Shown one piece after another: positions 1-5,504 of a stretch of DNA of 7,387 nt. A program made the position numbers and the translations under genes. Source of the DNA: a bacterium (GTDB lineage Bacteria; Pseudomonadota; Gammaproteobacteria; Burkholderiales; Burkholderiaceae_C); NCBI GenBank assembly GCA_030824095.1, contig JAVBYK010000357.1:1-7387 (forward strand), in the 5' to 3' direction. The notes under the pieces were generated by a model that searched no databases, was not told the origin of the DNA, and saw only the letters and a program-made list of their open reading frames with translations. The number at the start of each line of letters is the position of its first letter. Within the stretch, counting starts at the first letter, position 1.

Positions 1-80
1 GTTGGGCCGCAGCCTGCGACCAGACTGGACAGGATCAGAAACCCGGCGGCCACCTGATGCGTTGGAAAAGGAAGAAGCAT
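1..80 (-). CDS. N-terminus of a putative lipoprotein (cut by window edge)
   Basis: An open frame starts at the ATG complementary to 78-80 and runs off the left edge after 26 codons. The visible residues form a classic lipoprotein signal peptide: a short N-terminus (MLLPFPTHQ), a hydrophobic core (VAAGFLILSS) and a lipobox LVAGC with the acceptor Cys at residue 24, followed by Gly-Pro. The start is supported by a strong Shine-Dalgarno GGAGG (complement of 90-94) nine bases upstream. The mature protein would be lipid-anchored in the envelope. Function cannot be told because the mature part lies outside the window. It follows the membrane-protein gene on the same strand but is separated from it by a terminator, so it is probably transcribed separately. 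Confidence 0.68.
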   Translation of the reverse strand, partial: MLLPFPTHQVAAGFLILSSLVAGCGP

Positions 81-89
81 GGCGCAATA

Positions 90-94
90 CCTCC
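90..94 (-). promoter_or_regulatory. Shine-Dalgarno of the lipoprotein gene
   Basis: On the minus strand this reads GGAGG, nine bases before the ATG at 80. It decides the start of the truncated lipoprotein frame, which is otherwise too short to judge by length. Confidence 0.65.
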
Positions 95-114
95 ATGGAC
101 ATGGGGATCGGACT

Positions 115-134
115 CTGAACCACTCTCGGTTCAG
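115..134. repeat. 7-bp perfect inverted repeat upstream of the lipoprotein gene
   Basis: CTGAACC (115-121) and GGTTCAG (128-134) are perfect inverted repeats around a 6-base loop. They lie between the terminator of the membrane-protein gene and the Shine-Dalgarno of the lipoprotein gene. There is no T-run directly after it on either strand, so it is not a clear terminator. It could be an operator or a hairpin in the 5' leader of the lipoprotein transcript. Confidence 0.35.
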
Positions 135-143
135 TATGCGCGC

Positions 144-175
144 AAAAAAAACGGAATCAAACGCCGGTGTTTGAT
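144..175 (-). terminator. Intrinsic terminator after the membrane-protein gene
   Basis: Read on the minus strand, just after the TAG stop at 177-179, ATCAAAC and GTTTGAT form a 7-bp stem around a 6-base loop (arms at 169-175 and 156-162). TCCG and then eight Ts (complement of the A-run at 144-151) follow. Stem, short spacer and U-run fit a Rho-independent terminator. The stem is only moderately GC-rich, so efficiency is uncertain. Confidence 0.6.
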
Positions 176-176
176 C

Positions 177-659
177 CTAATCAGAGCTTTCCGATTTCCA
201 GATCAGCGCCAGTAACAGGAACAGGGTTGCGGGCAACAGCAGGTCGGGAAGGACCACCAAAAAGTTGTAGGGAGCGTAGTTCCCGCGGGTCAGAATTCCT
301 TGGACATGCTGCGCAGCGGCCAGAAGCAAGAACACGCTGGGGGCTACGGTGATGCCCAGCCAATAGCGGCGGTCCCTGATCCAAAGCCCCAGGAGTGCGG
401 AGACGCCCATTCCGAGTTCGAATGCCGCCAATTCGAACTGGAAGAAGGGGTGGGGCTGCCAGCCGATTTTCTGCGCAACCTGCTCCGGGGCAAAGGCATG
501 GCCTGCAAAACCGAAGAAACCGGCAAAGCCCAAGCCAAAGACCAGTTGGTACAGGAAAAACAGGCGCAGCATGTCTGCCTTGCCCAGGGAGTGGCGTCGC
601 AGAAGGCAGTGCATGCCAGCGAGTACAAGGCCCAGTACCCAGGGGAGCACGAACAGCAT
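177..659 (-). CDS. Small integral membrane protein, DUF6790-like
   Basis: This 160-aa protein is almost wholly hydrophobic. About five membrane segments can be seen, near residues 2-20, 32-53, 75-94, 100-118 and 132-153. A polar loop around residues 54-74 holds a GWQPHPFFQFELA stretch, and the following helix is FELGMG. Length, the GWxPxPFQxE-like motif and the helix pattern recall the uncharacterised DUF6790 membrane family; this is from memory and not searched. The ATG at 659 is preferred over an in-frame TTG at 677 because GGAGG (complement of 665-669) lies five bases upstream of it. The gene lies downstream of putA on the same strand with about 118 bp between them, so co-transcription is possible but not shown. 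No catalytic motif is visible and the role is unknown. Confidence 0.82.
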   Translation of the reverse strand: MLFVLPWVLGLVLAGMHCLLRRHSLGKADMLRLFFLYQLVFGLGFAGFFGFAGHAFAPEQVAQKIGWQPHPFFQFELAAFELGMGVSALLGLWIRDRRYWLGITVAPSVFLLLAAAQHVQGILTRGNYAPYNFLVVLPDLLLPATLFLLLALIWKSESSD

Positions 660-777
660 GGAGTCCTCCGGAAGCAAAGTCGTTGGGTGATCGAAGCTCA
701 GGCAGCACTGGAATTATGACCTTGACCCGGGTGCCCTCTTCATGCCGGTTCCCCCAAACGGTTGTACGTGGATACGC

Positions 778-3700
778 TCAGTGCGCCCCCGCCAGCAGCG
801 CCGCATTCCCCCCCGCCGCCGTGGTGTTCACGGTGACGGTCTGCTCGGCGCAGAAGCGGTACAGGTAGTGCGGGCCGCCGGCCTTGGGCCCCGTGCCGCT
901 CAAGCCCTCGCCACCGAAGGGCTGCACGCCAACCACGGCGCCGATCATGTTGCGGTTGATGTAGACGTTGCCGATGTGCGCGGCGTGGGCCAGGGCCTGG
1001 GCACGGCTGTCGATGCGGGTCTGGATGCCCAAGGTCAGGCCGTAGCCCAGCGCGTTGACCTGCGCAATGACATCGGCCGGCTCGCCGCCCCAGCGCACCA
1101 CCTGCAACACCGGGCCAAAGATTTCGGCCTTGACGTCGGCGATGCGGGCCACCTCGAAGGCGTGCGGGGCAATCAGGTTTGCTACTGTTGTGATAGCAAT
1201 TGATGTAGATTCTGTGAGGGCTAGCAGCACTTTTGACTCAACCTTCAGGCGCTGAATATGGCGGTAGATGCCCTCGAAGGCTTCAGCGTCAATCACCGGA
1301 CCCACGTCTGTGGCGATGTCGGCGGTGTCGCCCACCACCAGTTCCTTGGCCGCGCCTTGCAGCATTTCGATGACGCCGTCCGCAATGGCCTCGTGCACGC
1401 ACAACAGGCGCAGCGCGGAGCAGCGCTGGCCGGCGGAGCGGAAGGCGCTTTGCACCACGGCATCGACCACCTGCTCGGGCAGCGCGCTGCTGTCCACCAG
1501 CATGGCGTTGATGCCGCCGGTCTCGGCGATCAGCGGGACGATGGCGCCGTCCTTGGCAGCCAGTGCCCGGTTGATGATCTTGGCAACCTGGGTGGAGCCG
1601 GTGAACACCACACCAGCCACGTCGGGTTGCGCGACCAGCGCCGCGCCCACGGTTTCGCCGGCGCCGTGCGCCAGCTGCAATGCGTCGACGGGCACACCGG
1701 CGGCGTGCAGCAGTTGCACCGCCACCAGGGCCACGCCGGGTGTCTGCTCGGCCGGCTTGGCCAGCACGGTGTTGCCGGTGGCCAGCGCGGCGGCAACCTG
1801 GCCGACAAAGATGGCCAGCGGGAAATTCCACGGGCTGATGCAGACCCAGACGCCACGCGCGGTCAGCGACAGCGTGTTGGACTCGCCTGTCACGCCAAAG
1901 CTGTGGCCGGCCAGCGCTGGCGGCAGGTGATGGATCTGCGGTTGCGGCAGGGGTTGCATGATGCGCTGGGCTTCATCGGCGTAGTAGCGCAGGAAGTCCA
2001 CCGCCTCGCGCACCTCGCTCACCGCGTCGCCCCAGGTCTTGTGCGCTTCTTTCACCAGCAGGGCGCAGAACATGGGCGTCTGTTCCAGCATGGTGTCGGC
2101 GGCGCGGCGCAGGATGGCGGCGCGCTCGGCCACCGGGGTGCGACTCCAGCCCTTTTGGGCGGCGGCGCAGGCGGCAAACACGTCGGCGGTGCGGCGCGGA
2201 TCGAACTCGGGCACTACCGGCACCGGGGTCGTCGCCAGCGCGGCCAGCAGCGGGTCGCGCATGCTGGGCACGGTCAGGTCCAGGCCGGTGCTGTTCTTGC
2301 GCGCGCCGGGGTGGGTGCCAAACAGGTCGGGCGGCAGTGGCAGGCTGGAGTGGGGTTCCAGGCGCAGCGGGGAGGTCAACAGGTCTTGCATATCCACCGT
2401 GGGGTCAGCCATCTGGTGCACGAAGGAGGAGTTGGCGCCGTTCTCCAGCAGGCGGCGCACCAGGTAGGCCAGCAGGTCGCGGTGCGCGCCCACCGGTGCA
2501 TAGACGCGGCAGGACACCAGCGGGTTCTTCAGCACCTCGCGGTACACGCCCTCACCCATGCCATGCAGGCGCTGCAGCTCAAACGGCGCACCGGTGCGCG
2601 CGGCCATTTGCAGGATGGCGGCGATGGTGGCGGCGTTGTGCGTGGCGAACTGGGGGTAGATGGCGTCTGGAACGTCCAGCAGCGCGCGGGCGCAGGACAG
2701 GTAGGACACGTCGGTGTGGTGCTTGTGGGTGAAGACAGGGTAGTGCGGCAGGCCCAACTCCTGGGCACGCTTGATCTCGGCGTCCCAATACGCGCCCTTG
2801 ACCAGGCGGCACATCAGGCGCACCTGGTAGCGCCGCGCCAGCGCGGTGACGCTATCGATGAGTTCGAGTGAGCGCGTCTGGTAGGTCTGCATGGCCATGC
2901 CAAAGCCGCGCCACTGCGGACACTCGGCCGCGACCTTGGCCACCAGTGCCTCCAGCACTTCCAGCGTCAGCTCCTGGCGCTCCACTTCTTCGGCGTCGAT
3001 GGTCAGGTTGATGTTGGCCCGCGCCGCGTGCTGGCACAGGCTCCAGACACGCGGCACCAGCTCGGCCATGATGCGGTCGCTGTGCGCGTCCTCAAAACGC
3101 GGGTGCAAGGCGCTGAGCTTGATCGATATGCCGTCATTCTGCTCGATAGCCTTCGTGGAATCTACATGGGTAGCTATTGATTCGATAGCATCCGCGTAGC
3201 TCTTCAGATAACGCTGCGCATCCGCATCGGTGCGGGCGCCTTCGCCCAGCATGTCATAAGAGTATCGGAGCGCCGTCTTTTTGCGGGCCGCGTCGGCCTC
3301 GTGCTGCGCTTCCTTCATGGTTTGGCCCAGCACGAACTGGCGGCCCAGCAACTGCACGGCGCGCAGCGTGGCGGCCACCACGGTCCTGGCGCCTAGCTTG
3401 GCCATCAGGCCGGATTCGGCCTTGGGACCGGTGCCGGTTTCGGCGTTGGGCAGGAAATGCTTGGACATCGCAATGGCGGTGCTGGACAGGCGCGACAGCA
3501 CCTTGTCACCGCTGCCATCAAAGTCGGCACGGCCGAGTTGGTCGGCGGTCAGCGCAATCGCGGTCTCTGCATCGGGCACACGCAGCAGGGCTTCGGCCAG
3601 GCGCATCAGGGCCAGGCCTTCGGCGCTGGAGATCGGGTATTCCTTGAGCAGGCTTTCCATCGCCCAGAACGGCGGCGGGTTGTCCCGCACGGCCTGGACC

Positions 3701-3822
3701 CAGGGTGTGGCCGCGCGGGCCGCGGCGGCCCAGTCCAGCGCCTGACTGACGTTCTGCAGATGGCGGGCCACCACTTCGGCCTCGGGGCGGTAGGGGAAGG
3801 GCAGGCGTTGGGCGACGGGCAT
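778..3822 (-). CDS. putA: Bifunctional proline dehydrogenase / L-glutamate gamma-semialdehyde dehydrogenase PutA
   Basis: PutA oxidises proline to glutamate in two steps: FAD-dependent proline dehydrogenase to pyrroline-5-carboxylate, then NAD-dependent dehydrogenation of glutamate semialdehyde. The proline dehydrogenase barrel spans roughly residues 180-470. It shows GISIKLSALHPR (Lys235), LTIDAEE (Asp276), YPQFATHNA, CRVYAPVGAHRDLLAYLVRR (Tyr441, Tyr453, Arg456, Arg457), matching substrate- and FAD-site positions of E. coli PutA. The aldehyde dehydrogenase domain spans about 540-990, with PWNFPLA (Asn666), LAKPAEQTP, FTGSTQVA, AETGG (Glu767) and the catalytic Cys801 in GQRCSALR. At 1014 aa it is the short type: it lacks the ribbon-helix-helix DNA-binding domain of the ~1320-aa E. 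coli protein and the usual C-terminal extension. The ATG is supported by GGAG (complement of 3830-3833) seven bases upstream. Two AT-rich repeat copies encode residues 865-881 and 212-228. Control probably falls to the divergent Lrp-type gene. Confidence 0.97.
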   Translation of the reverse strand: MPVAQRLPFPYRPEAEVVARHLQNVSQALDWAAAARAATPWVQAVRDNPPPFWAMESLLKEYPISSAEGLALMRLAEALLRVPDAETAIALTADQLGRADFDGSGDKVLSRLSSTAIAMSKHFLPNAETGTGPKAESGLMAKLGARTVVAATLRAVQLLGRQFVLGQTMKEAQHEADAARKKTALRYSYDMLGEGARTDADAQRYLKSYADAIESIATHVDSTKAIEQNDGISIKLSALHPRFEDAHSDRIMAELVPRVWSLCQHAARANINLTIDAEEVERQELTLEVLEALVAKVAAECPQWRGFGMAMQTYQTRSLELIDSVTALARRYQVRLMCRLVKGAYWDAEIKRAQELGLPHYPVFTHKHHTDVSYLSCARALLDVPDAIYPQFATHNAATIAAILQMAARTGAPFELQRLHGMGEGVYREVLKNPLVSCRVYAPVGAHRDLLAYLVRRLLENGANSSFVHQMADPTVDMQDLLTSPLRLEPHSSLPLPPDLFGTHPGARKNSTGLDLTVPSMRDPLLAALATTPVPVVPEFDPRRTADVFAACAAAQKGWSRTPVAERAAILRRAADTMLEQTPMFCALLVKEAHKTWGDAVSEVREAVDFLRYYADEAQRIMQPLPQPQIHHLPPALAGHSFGVTGESNTLSLTARGVWVCISPWNFPLAIFVGQVAAALATGNTVLAKPAEQTPGVALVAVQLLHAAGVPVDALQLAHGAGETVGAALVAQPDVAGVVFTGSTQVAKIINRALAAKDGAIVPLIAETGGINAMLVDSSALPEQVVDAVVQSAFRSAGQRCSALRLLCVHEAIADGVIEMLQGAAKELVVGDTADIATDVGPVIDAEAFEGIYRHIQRLKVESKVLLALTESTSIAITTVANLIAPHAFEVARIADVKAEIFGPVLQVVRWGGEPADVIAQVNALGYGLTLGIQTRIDSRAQALAHAAHIGNVYINRNMIGAVVGVQPFGGEGLSGTGPKAGGPHYLYRFCAEQTVTVNTTAAGGNAALLAGAH
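1181..1228 (+). repeat. Short interspersed repeat, copy 1, in frame within putA
   Basis: This AT-rich 48-bp stretch stands out in GC-rich putA. Read on the plus strand it begins GCTACTG, contains GATAGC, then ATGTAGATTC, and ends GGCTAGCAGC. The second copy, on the opposite strand at 3141-3189, shares ATGTAGATTC exactly and the flanking GCTA...ATAGC and GA(G/A)GGCTA blocks at the same spacing; 29 of 48 positions agree without gaps. On the putA strand it encodes residues 865-881, using codons rare in the rest of the gene (CTA, TCA, ACA, GTA). The pattern resembles short GCTA/TAGC-rich repeats I remember from Comamonadaceae genomes; this is not verified. Confidence 0.65.
3141..3189 (-). repeat. 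Short interspersed repeat, copy 2, in frame within putA
   Basis: Read on the minus strand this 49-bp stretch starts GCTATCGAATCAATAGC, continues ATGTAGATTC and ends GGCTATCGAGC. It aligns over its length with the copy at 1181-1228 but lies in the opposite orientation. It encodes PutA residues 212-228, just before the conserved GISIKLSALHPR block. The count of residues between the preceding AI and GISIKL is only one more than I recall for E. coli PutA, so it occupies a variable loop rather than adding a large insertion. Confidence 0.62.
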
Positions 3823-3924
3823 GGTGGGTCTCCGATGTGTTTCTGGACAGCCCCCGGTCCAAGTGGGCTGCGATTGATTAAGTCGCTATGTTCTTGGAAT
3901 TTATGGTTAATTTCTCACTAAAAT

Positions 3925-3952
3925 TTGACACTTCTGTAGATGAATGTCTAGT
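3925..3952 (+). promoter_or_regulatory. Candidate rightward promoter for the Lrp-type gene
   Basis: A perfect TTGACA lies at 3925-3930, followed after 16 bases by TCTAGT (3947-3952), four of six matches to TATAAT. If used, it would give the Lrp-type gene a leader of about 270 nt containing both hairpin elements. The -10 is weak and TTGACA can occur by chance in AT-rich DNA, so this is tentative. Confidence 0.3.
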
Positions 3953-3970
3953 TAGCTGTTTGTTAGGGGT

Positions 3971-4047
3971 CGCCACGGTGGGCATAGCCGGGGGCCTCAT
4001 ACTGCCAAACGCGCAGAAATCGGCCCCCGGCTATGCCCACCATGGCG
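3971..4047 (-). repeat. 77-bp hairpin element A (26-bp arms, 25-nt loop)
   Basis: The arms 3971-3996 and 4022-4047 are inverted repeats matching at 25 of 26 positions; the core GTGGGCATAGCCGGGGGCC is perfect. They enclose a 25-base loop (3997-4021). On the minus strand the one imperfect pair becomes a T-G wobble, so all 26 positions pair. Read on that strand the loop starts GATTTC and ends TATGA, and holds an inner CTGC/GCAG stem around a 7-base tip. The loop is the exact reverse complement of the loop of element B. Element A lies 148 bp upstream of the putA start. No T-run follows, so it is not an ordinary terminator. I do not recognise the family. Confidence 0.85.
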
Positions 4048-4114
4048 GTAAGTAGCGCAGTGGAACGCATGGAGAAATTCCGGTATCCGGGTGGCGCGCT
4101 GTAAACCTTCGCAA

Positions 4115-4191
4115 CAGCGGTTTGGGTGTGACCGACCGCCGATTTCTGCGCGTTTGGCAGTATGAGGCGGTCGGCCATACCCAAGCCGCTG
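4115..4191 (+). repeat. 77-bp hairpin element B (26-bp arms, 25-nt loop)
   Basis: The arms 4115-4140 and 4166-4191 pair along all 26 positions except one A-C; two further pairs are T-G wobbles. The loop 4141-4165 reads GATTTC...TATGA and is identical to the loop of element A read on the opposite strand. Arm length and loop length equal those of A. The arm sequences differ from A at half their positions, and at eleven of these both arms have changed so that pairing is kept. It ends 37 bases before the ATG of the Lrp-type gene, so it would probably be in that gene's 5' leader. Confidence 0.85.
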
Positions 4192-4228
4192 CACCACCAA
4201 AGCTCGCACGCATAGAGCCAGACAACAA

Positions 4229-4705
4229 ATGACCAGCAACACCGACCTCGACCGCATCGACCTCAAAATCCTTACCTGCCTACAGGAAGACGGCCGCATC
4301 TCCAATCTGAAGTTGGCGGAGACGGTAGCCCTCTCCCCCACTGCCGTGCTGGCCAGGGTTCAGCGCTTGACCAAGGACGGCTACATCCTGGGCTACGAGG
4401 CGAGGCTGAACCCCCTAAAACTGGGCGCCGGCATGATGGTCTTCGTGGAAGTGCTGCTGGACCGCACCACGCCCAATGTGTTCGAGGCTTTCAAGGCCGC
4501 GGTGCAGGTACGCGGGGAAATCACCGAATGCCACATGGTGGCGGGTGGTTTTGACTACCTGCTCAAGACCCGCATGGCCGACATGGGCGCCTACCGCGAA
4601 TTTGCCGGCACCGTGCTGTGGCAACTGCCGGGCGTGCGCGAGACCCGCACCTATGCGGTCATGGAAGAAGTCAAAAACACCACGCGCCTGACCCTGCGCG
4701 CATAA
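4229..4705 (+). CDS. Lrp/AsnC-family transcriptional regulator, probable regulator of putA
   Basis: This 158-aa protein has the usual length and layout of the Lrp/AsnC family. An N-terminal winged helix-turn-helix occupies residues 8-60 (LDRIDLKILTCLQEDGRIS, then LAETVALSPTAVLARVQRL with the recognition helix near 36-47, then DGYILGY). A ligand-binding RAM domain spans about 69-145, with the characteristic VAGGFDYLLKTR (104-115). Such proteins act as multimers that bend DNA and respond to amino acids. Divergent placement next to putA, together with the lack of a DNA-binding domain in this PutA, suggests proline-responsive activation of putA, as for the Lrp-like PutR proteins described in other Proteobacteria. 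This is inference from context. No strong Shine-Dalgarno precedes the ATG. Element B lies just upstream. Confidence 0.93.
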   Translation: MTSNTDLDRIDLKILTCLQEDGRISNLKLAETVALSPTAVLARVQRLTKDGYILGYEARLNPLKLGAGMMVFVEVLLDRTTPNVFEAFKAAVQVRGEITECHMVAGGFDYLLKTRMADMGAYREFAGTVLWQLPGVRETRTYAVMEEVKNTTRLTLRA

Positions 4706-4715
4706 AAGCGGTGCC

Positions 4716-4721
4716 TATAAT
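4716..4721 (+). promoter_or_regulatory. -10 box of the exported-protein/kinase operon
   Basis: A consensus TATAAT lies just after the stop of the Lrp-type gene, in the context GTGCCTATAATCCGCC. No good -35 hexamer is seen at 16-18 bases; the candidates CCTGCG and CCCTGC overlap the end of the regulator gene. Transcription would start near 4728, leaving a leader of about 90 nt before the ATG at 4819. Confidence 0.5.
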
Positions 4722-4818
4722 CCGCCGGATGTACGCGGCCATCCCGAACCAAAGGGCGGCCAGACGGTAGCAAGCGGCCCAACACGATTTGTCCCACTTC
4801 CGAACCCAAGCACCCACT

Positions 4819-5466
4819 ATGCGCCATTCACTGATAGTTCTGCTGACCAGCATGGCCTTGTGTGGCGGCGTCATGGCCCAGGGGTTCAAGTTCTCCAACG
4901 AGGACAACGCCGATAAGGCGCGTGAAGCGGAGCAACAGGCCCGGGTGCAAGCCCTACTGTCCACCCCCTGCAAGGCCAAGATCAAGAACCAGAAGATCAT
5001 GGTGCTGATCGGCGAAAGCCGTGACGGCATGCTGCAGGCGCACCAGTCCAGCTACAGCGGCCACTTTGATGCGCTGAACGCCCGCCTGCAGGGGCTGGGG
5101 CTGAAGACCTACACCCAGTCCCAGATCACCGCGCAGATTGCCCAGGCCGAGATTGACGCCTATTTCAAGAACCACCCTGATGCCGCGCTGAGTGCCTCCA
5201 AACGCCTGTCTGCCCAGTACATCCTGCGCGGGTTGATCACCAGCCAGGCGGGCTACAACACCATCGTGCGGGTCAACCAGGTTTCCATCCGCATGGCCTT
5301 CACGCTGACCGATGCCAATGGGCGCATCCTGTCGCAGGCCAATGCCGAGAACGCCAGCTACGCCGGAGTGGACACTTCCGGCATGGCGCTGACACTGATC
5401 AACGAAAAGGCCGACGAAGTGGTCGCGCAGTTGTACAGCGACTATTGCCGCCTGGGTGGTTCGTAG
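4819..5466 (+). CDS. Exported protein of unknown function, first gene of the kinase operon
   Basis: This 215-aa protein begins with a Sec signal peptide: MRHS, a hydrophobic core (LIVLLTSMALCGGV) and a probable cleavage after VMA at residue 20. The ATG at 4819 is chosen over an in-frame TTG at 4789 because it places the signal peptide at the N-terminus; no strong Shine-Dalgarno is visible. The mature part starts with a charged Ala/Glu/Gln-rich helix (about 28-47). A mixed alpha/beta domain follows, with strands KIMVLIG (59-65), AQYILRGLI (132-140) and VSIRMAFTLTDANGRILSQ (155-173). The last is reminiscent of a strand-turn pattern in CsgG-like proteins. Two Cys remain after cleavage (51 and 210) and could form a disulphide. 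It is probably periplasmic or outer-membrane associated. I do not recognise a named family, and function is unknown. Confidence 0.85.
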   Translation: MRHSLIVLLTSMALCGGVMAQGFKFSNEDNADKAREAEQQARVQALLSTPCKAKIKNQKIMVLIGESRDGMLQAHQSSYSGHFDALNARLQGLGLKTYTQSQITAQIAQAEIDAYFKNHPDAALSASKRLSAQYILRGLITSQAGYNTIVRVNQVSIRMAFTLTDANGRILSQANAENASYAGVDTSGMALTLINEKADEVVAQLYSDYCRLGGS

Positions 5467-5504
5467 TCACTGGCCCGGTCCGTAATTTTTTTGGGAGCAA
5501 GTCG

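Larger units (their letters stand above)
3823..4228. promoter_or_regulatory. Divergent putA / Lrp-type regulator intergenic region
   Basis: This 406-bp gene-free stretch must hold the promoters of putA (leftward) and of the Lrp-type gene (rightward). Next to putA, positions 3871-3960 are strikingly AT-rich (29 G or C in 90), with AATTT/AAATT half-sites around 3909-3925, as often seen where Lrp-type proteins bind. The rest, 3971-4191, is GC-rich and occupied by two 77-bp hairpin elements separated by 67 bp. No good sigma-70 promoter for putA could be picked by eye; the best -10-like sequence on the minus strand is CATAAA near 3900, with a poor -35. No coding sequence is convincing here. Confidence 0.6.

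Noticed and set aside
660..777. Terminator between putA and the membrane-protein gene
   Set aside because: Short GC repeats (GGGTGCCC, CCGGTT) are present, but no stable stem with a T-run was found. Read-through from putA remains possible.
1258..2871. Long plus-strand open frame (537 codons) opposite putA
   Set aside because: It lies antisense to a gene with clear catalytic motifs. Its translation is rich in His, Gly, Gln and Ala in the way typical of a mirrored high-GC gene, and it shows no domain.
3971..4047. Hairpin A as an intrinsic terminator or an integron attC site
   Set aside because: No T-run follows it on either strand. No attC core (RYYYAAC / GTTRRRY) flanks the arms and no integrase gene is in the window.
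3963..4184. Minus-strand 73-codon frame across the hairpin elements
   Set aside because: It is made mostly of the two inverted repeats and their spacer, and no convincing ribosome site was seen. Both elements can be read as a peptide containing RFLRVWQYEA, but the loops are identical at every base including third positions, which points to DNA or RNA function rather than protein.
4722..4818. Structured RNA or tRNA-like leader between the TATAAT box and the first exported-protein gene
   Set aside because: There are several GGCC repeats that could pair, but no cloverleaf, no recognisable riboswitch core and no terminator.
5470..5492. Possible attenuator hairpin before the CsgG-like gene, with a run of seven Ts
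   Set aside because: The upstream GGCC/GGTCC pairing is short and irregular. The T-run sits directly before the Shine-Dalgarno, so it is more simply a spacer.
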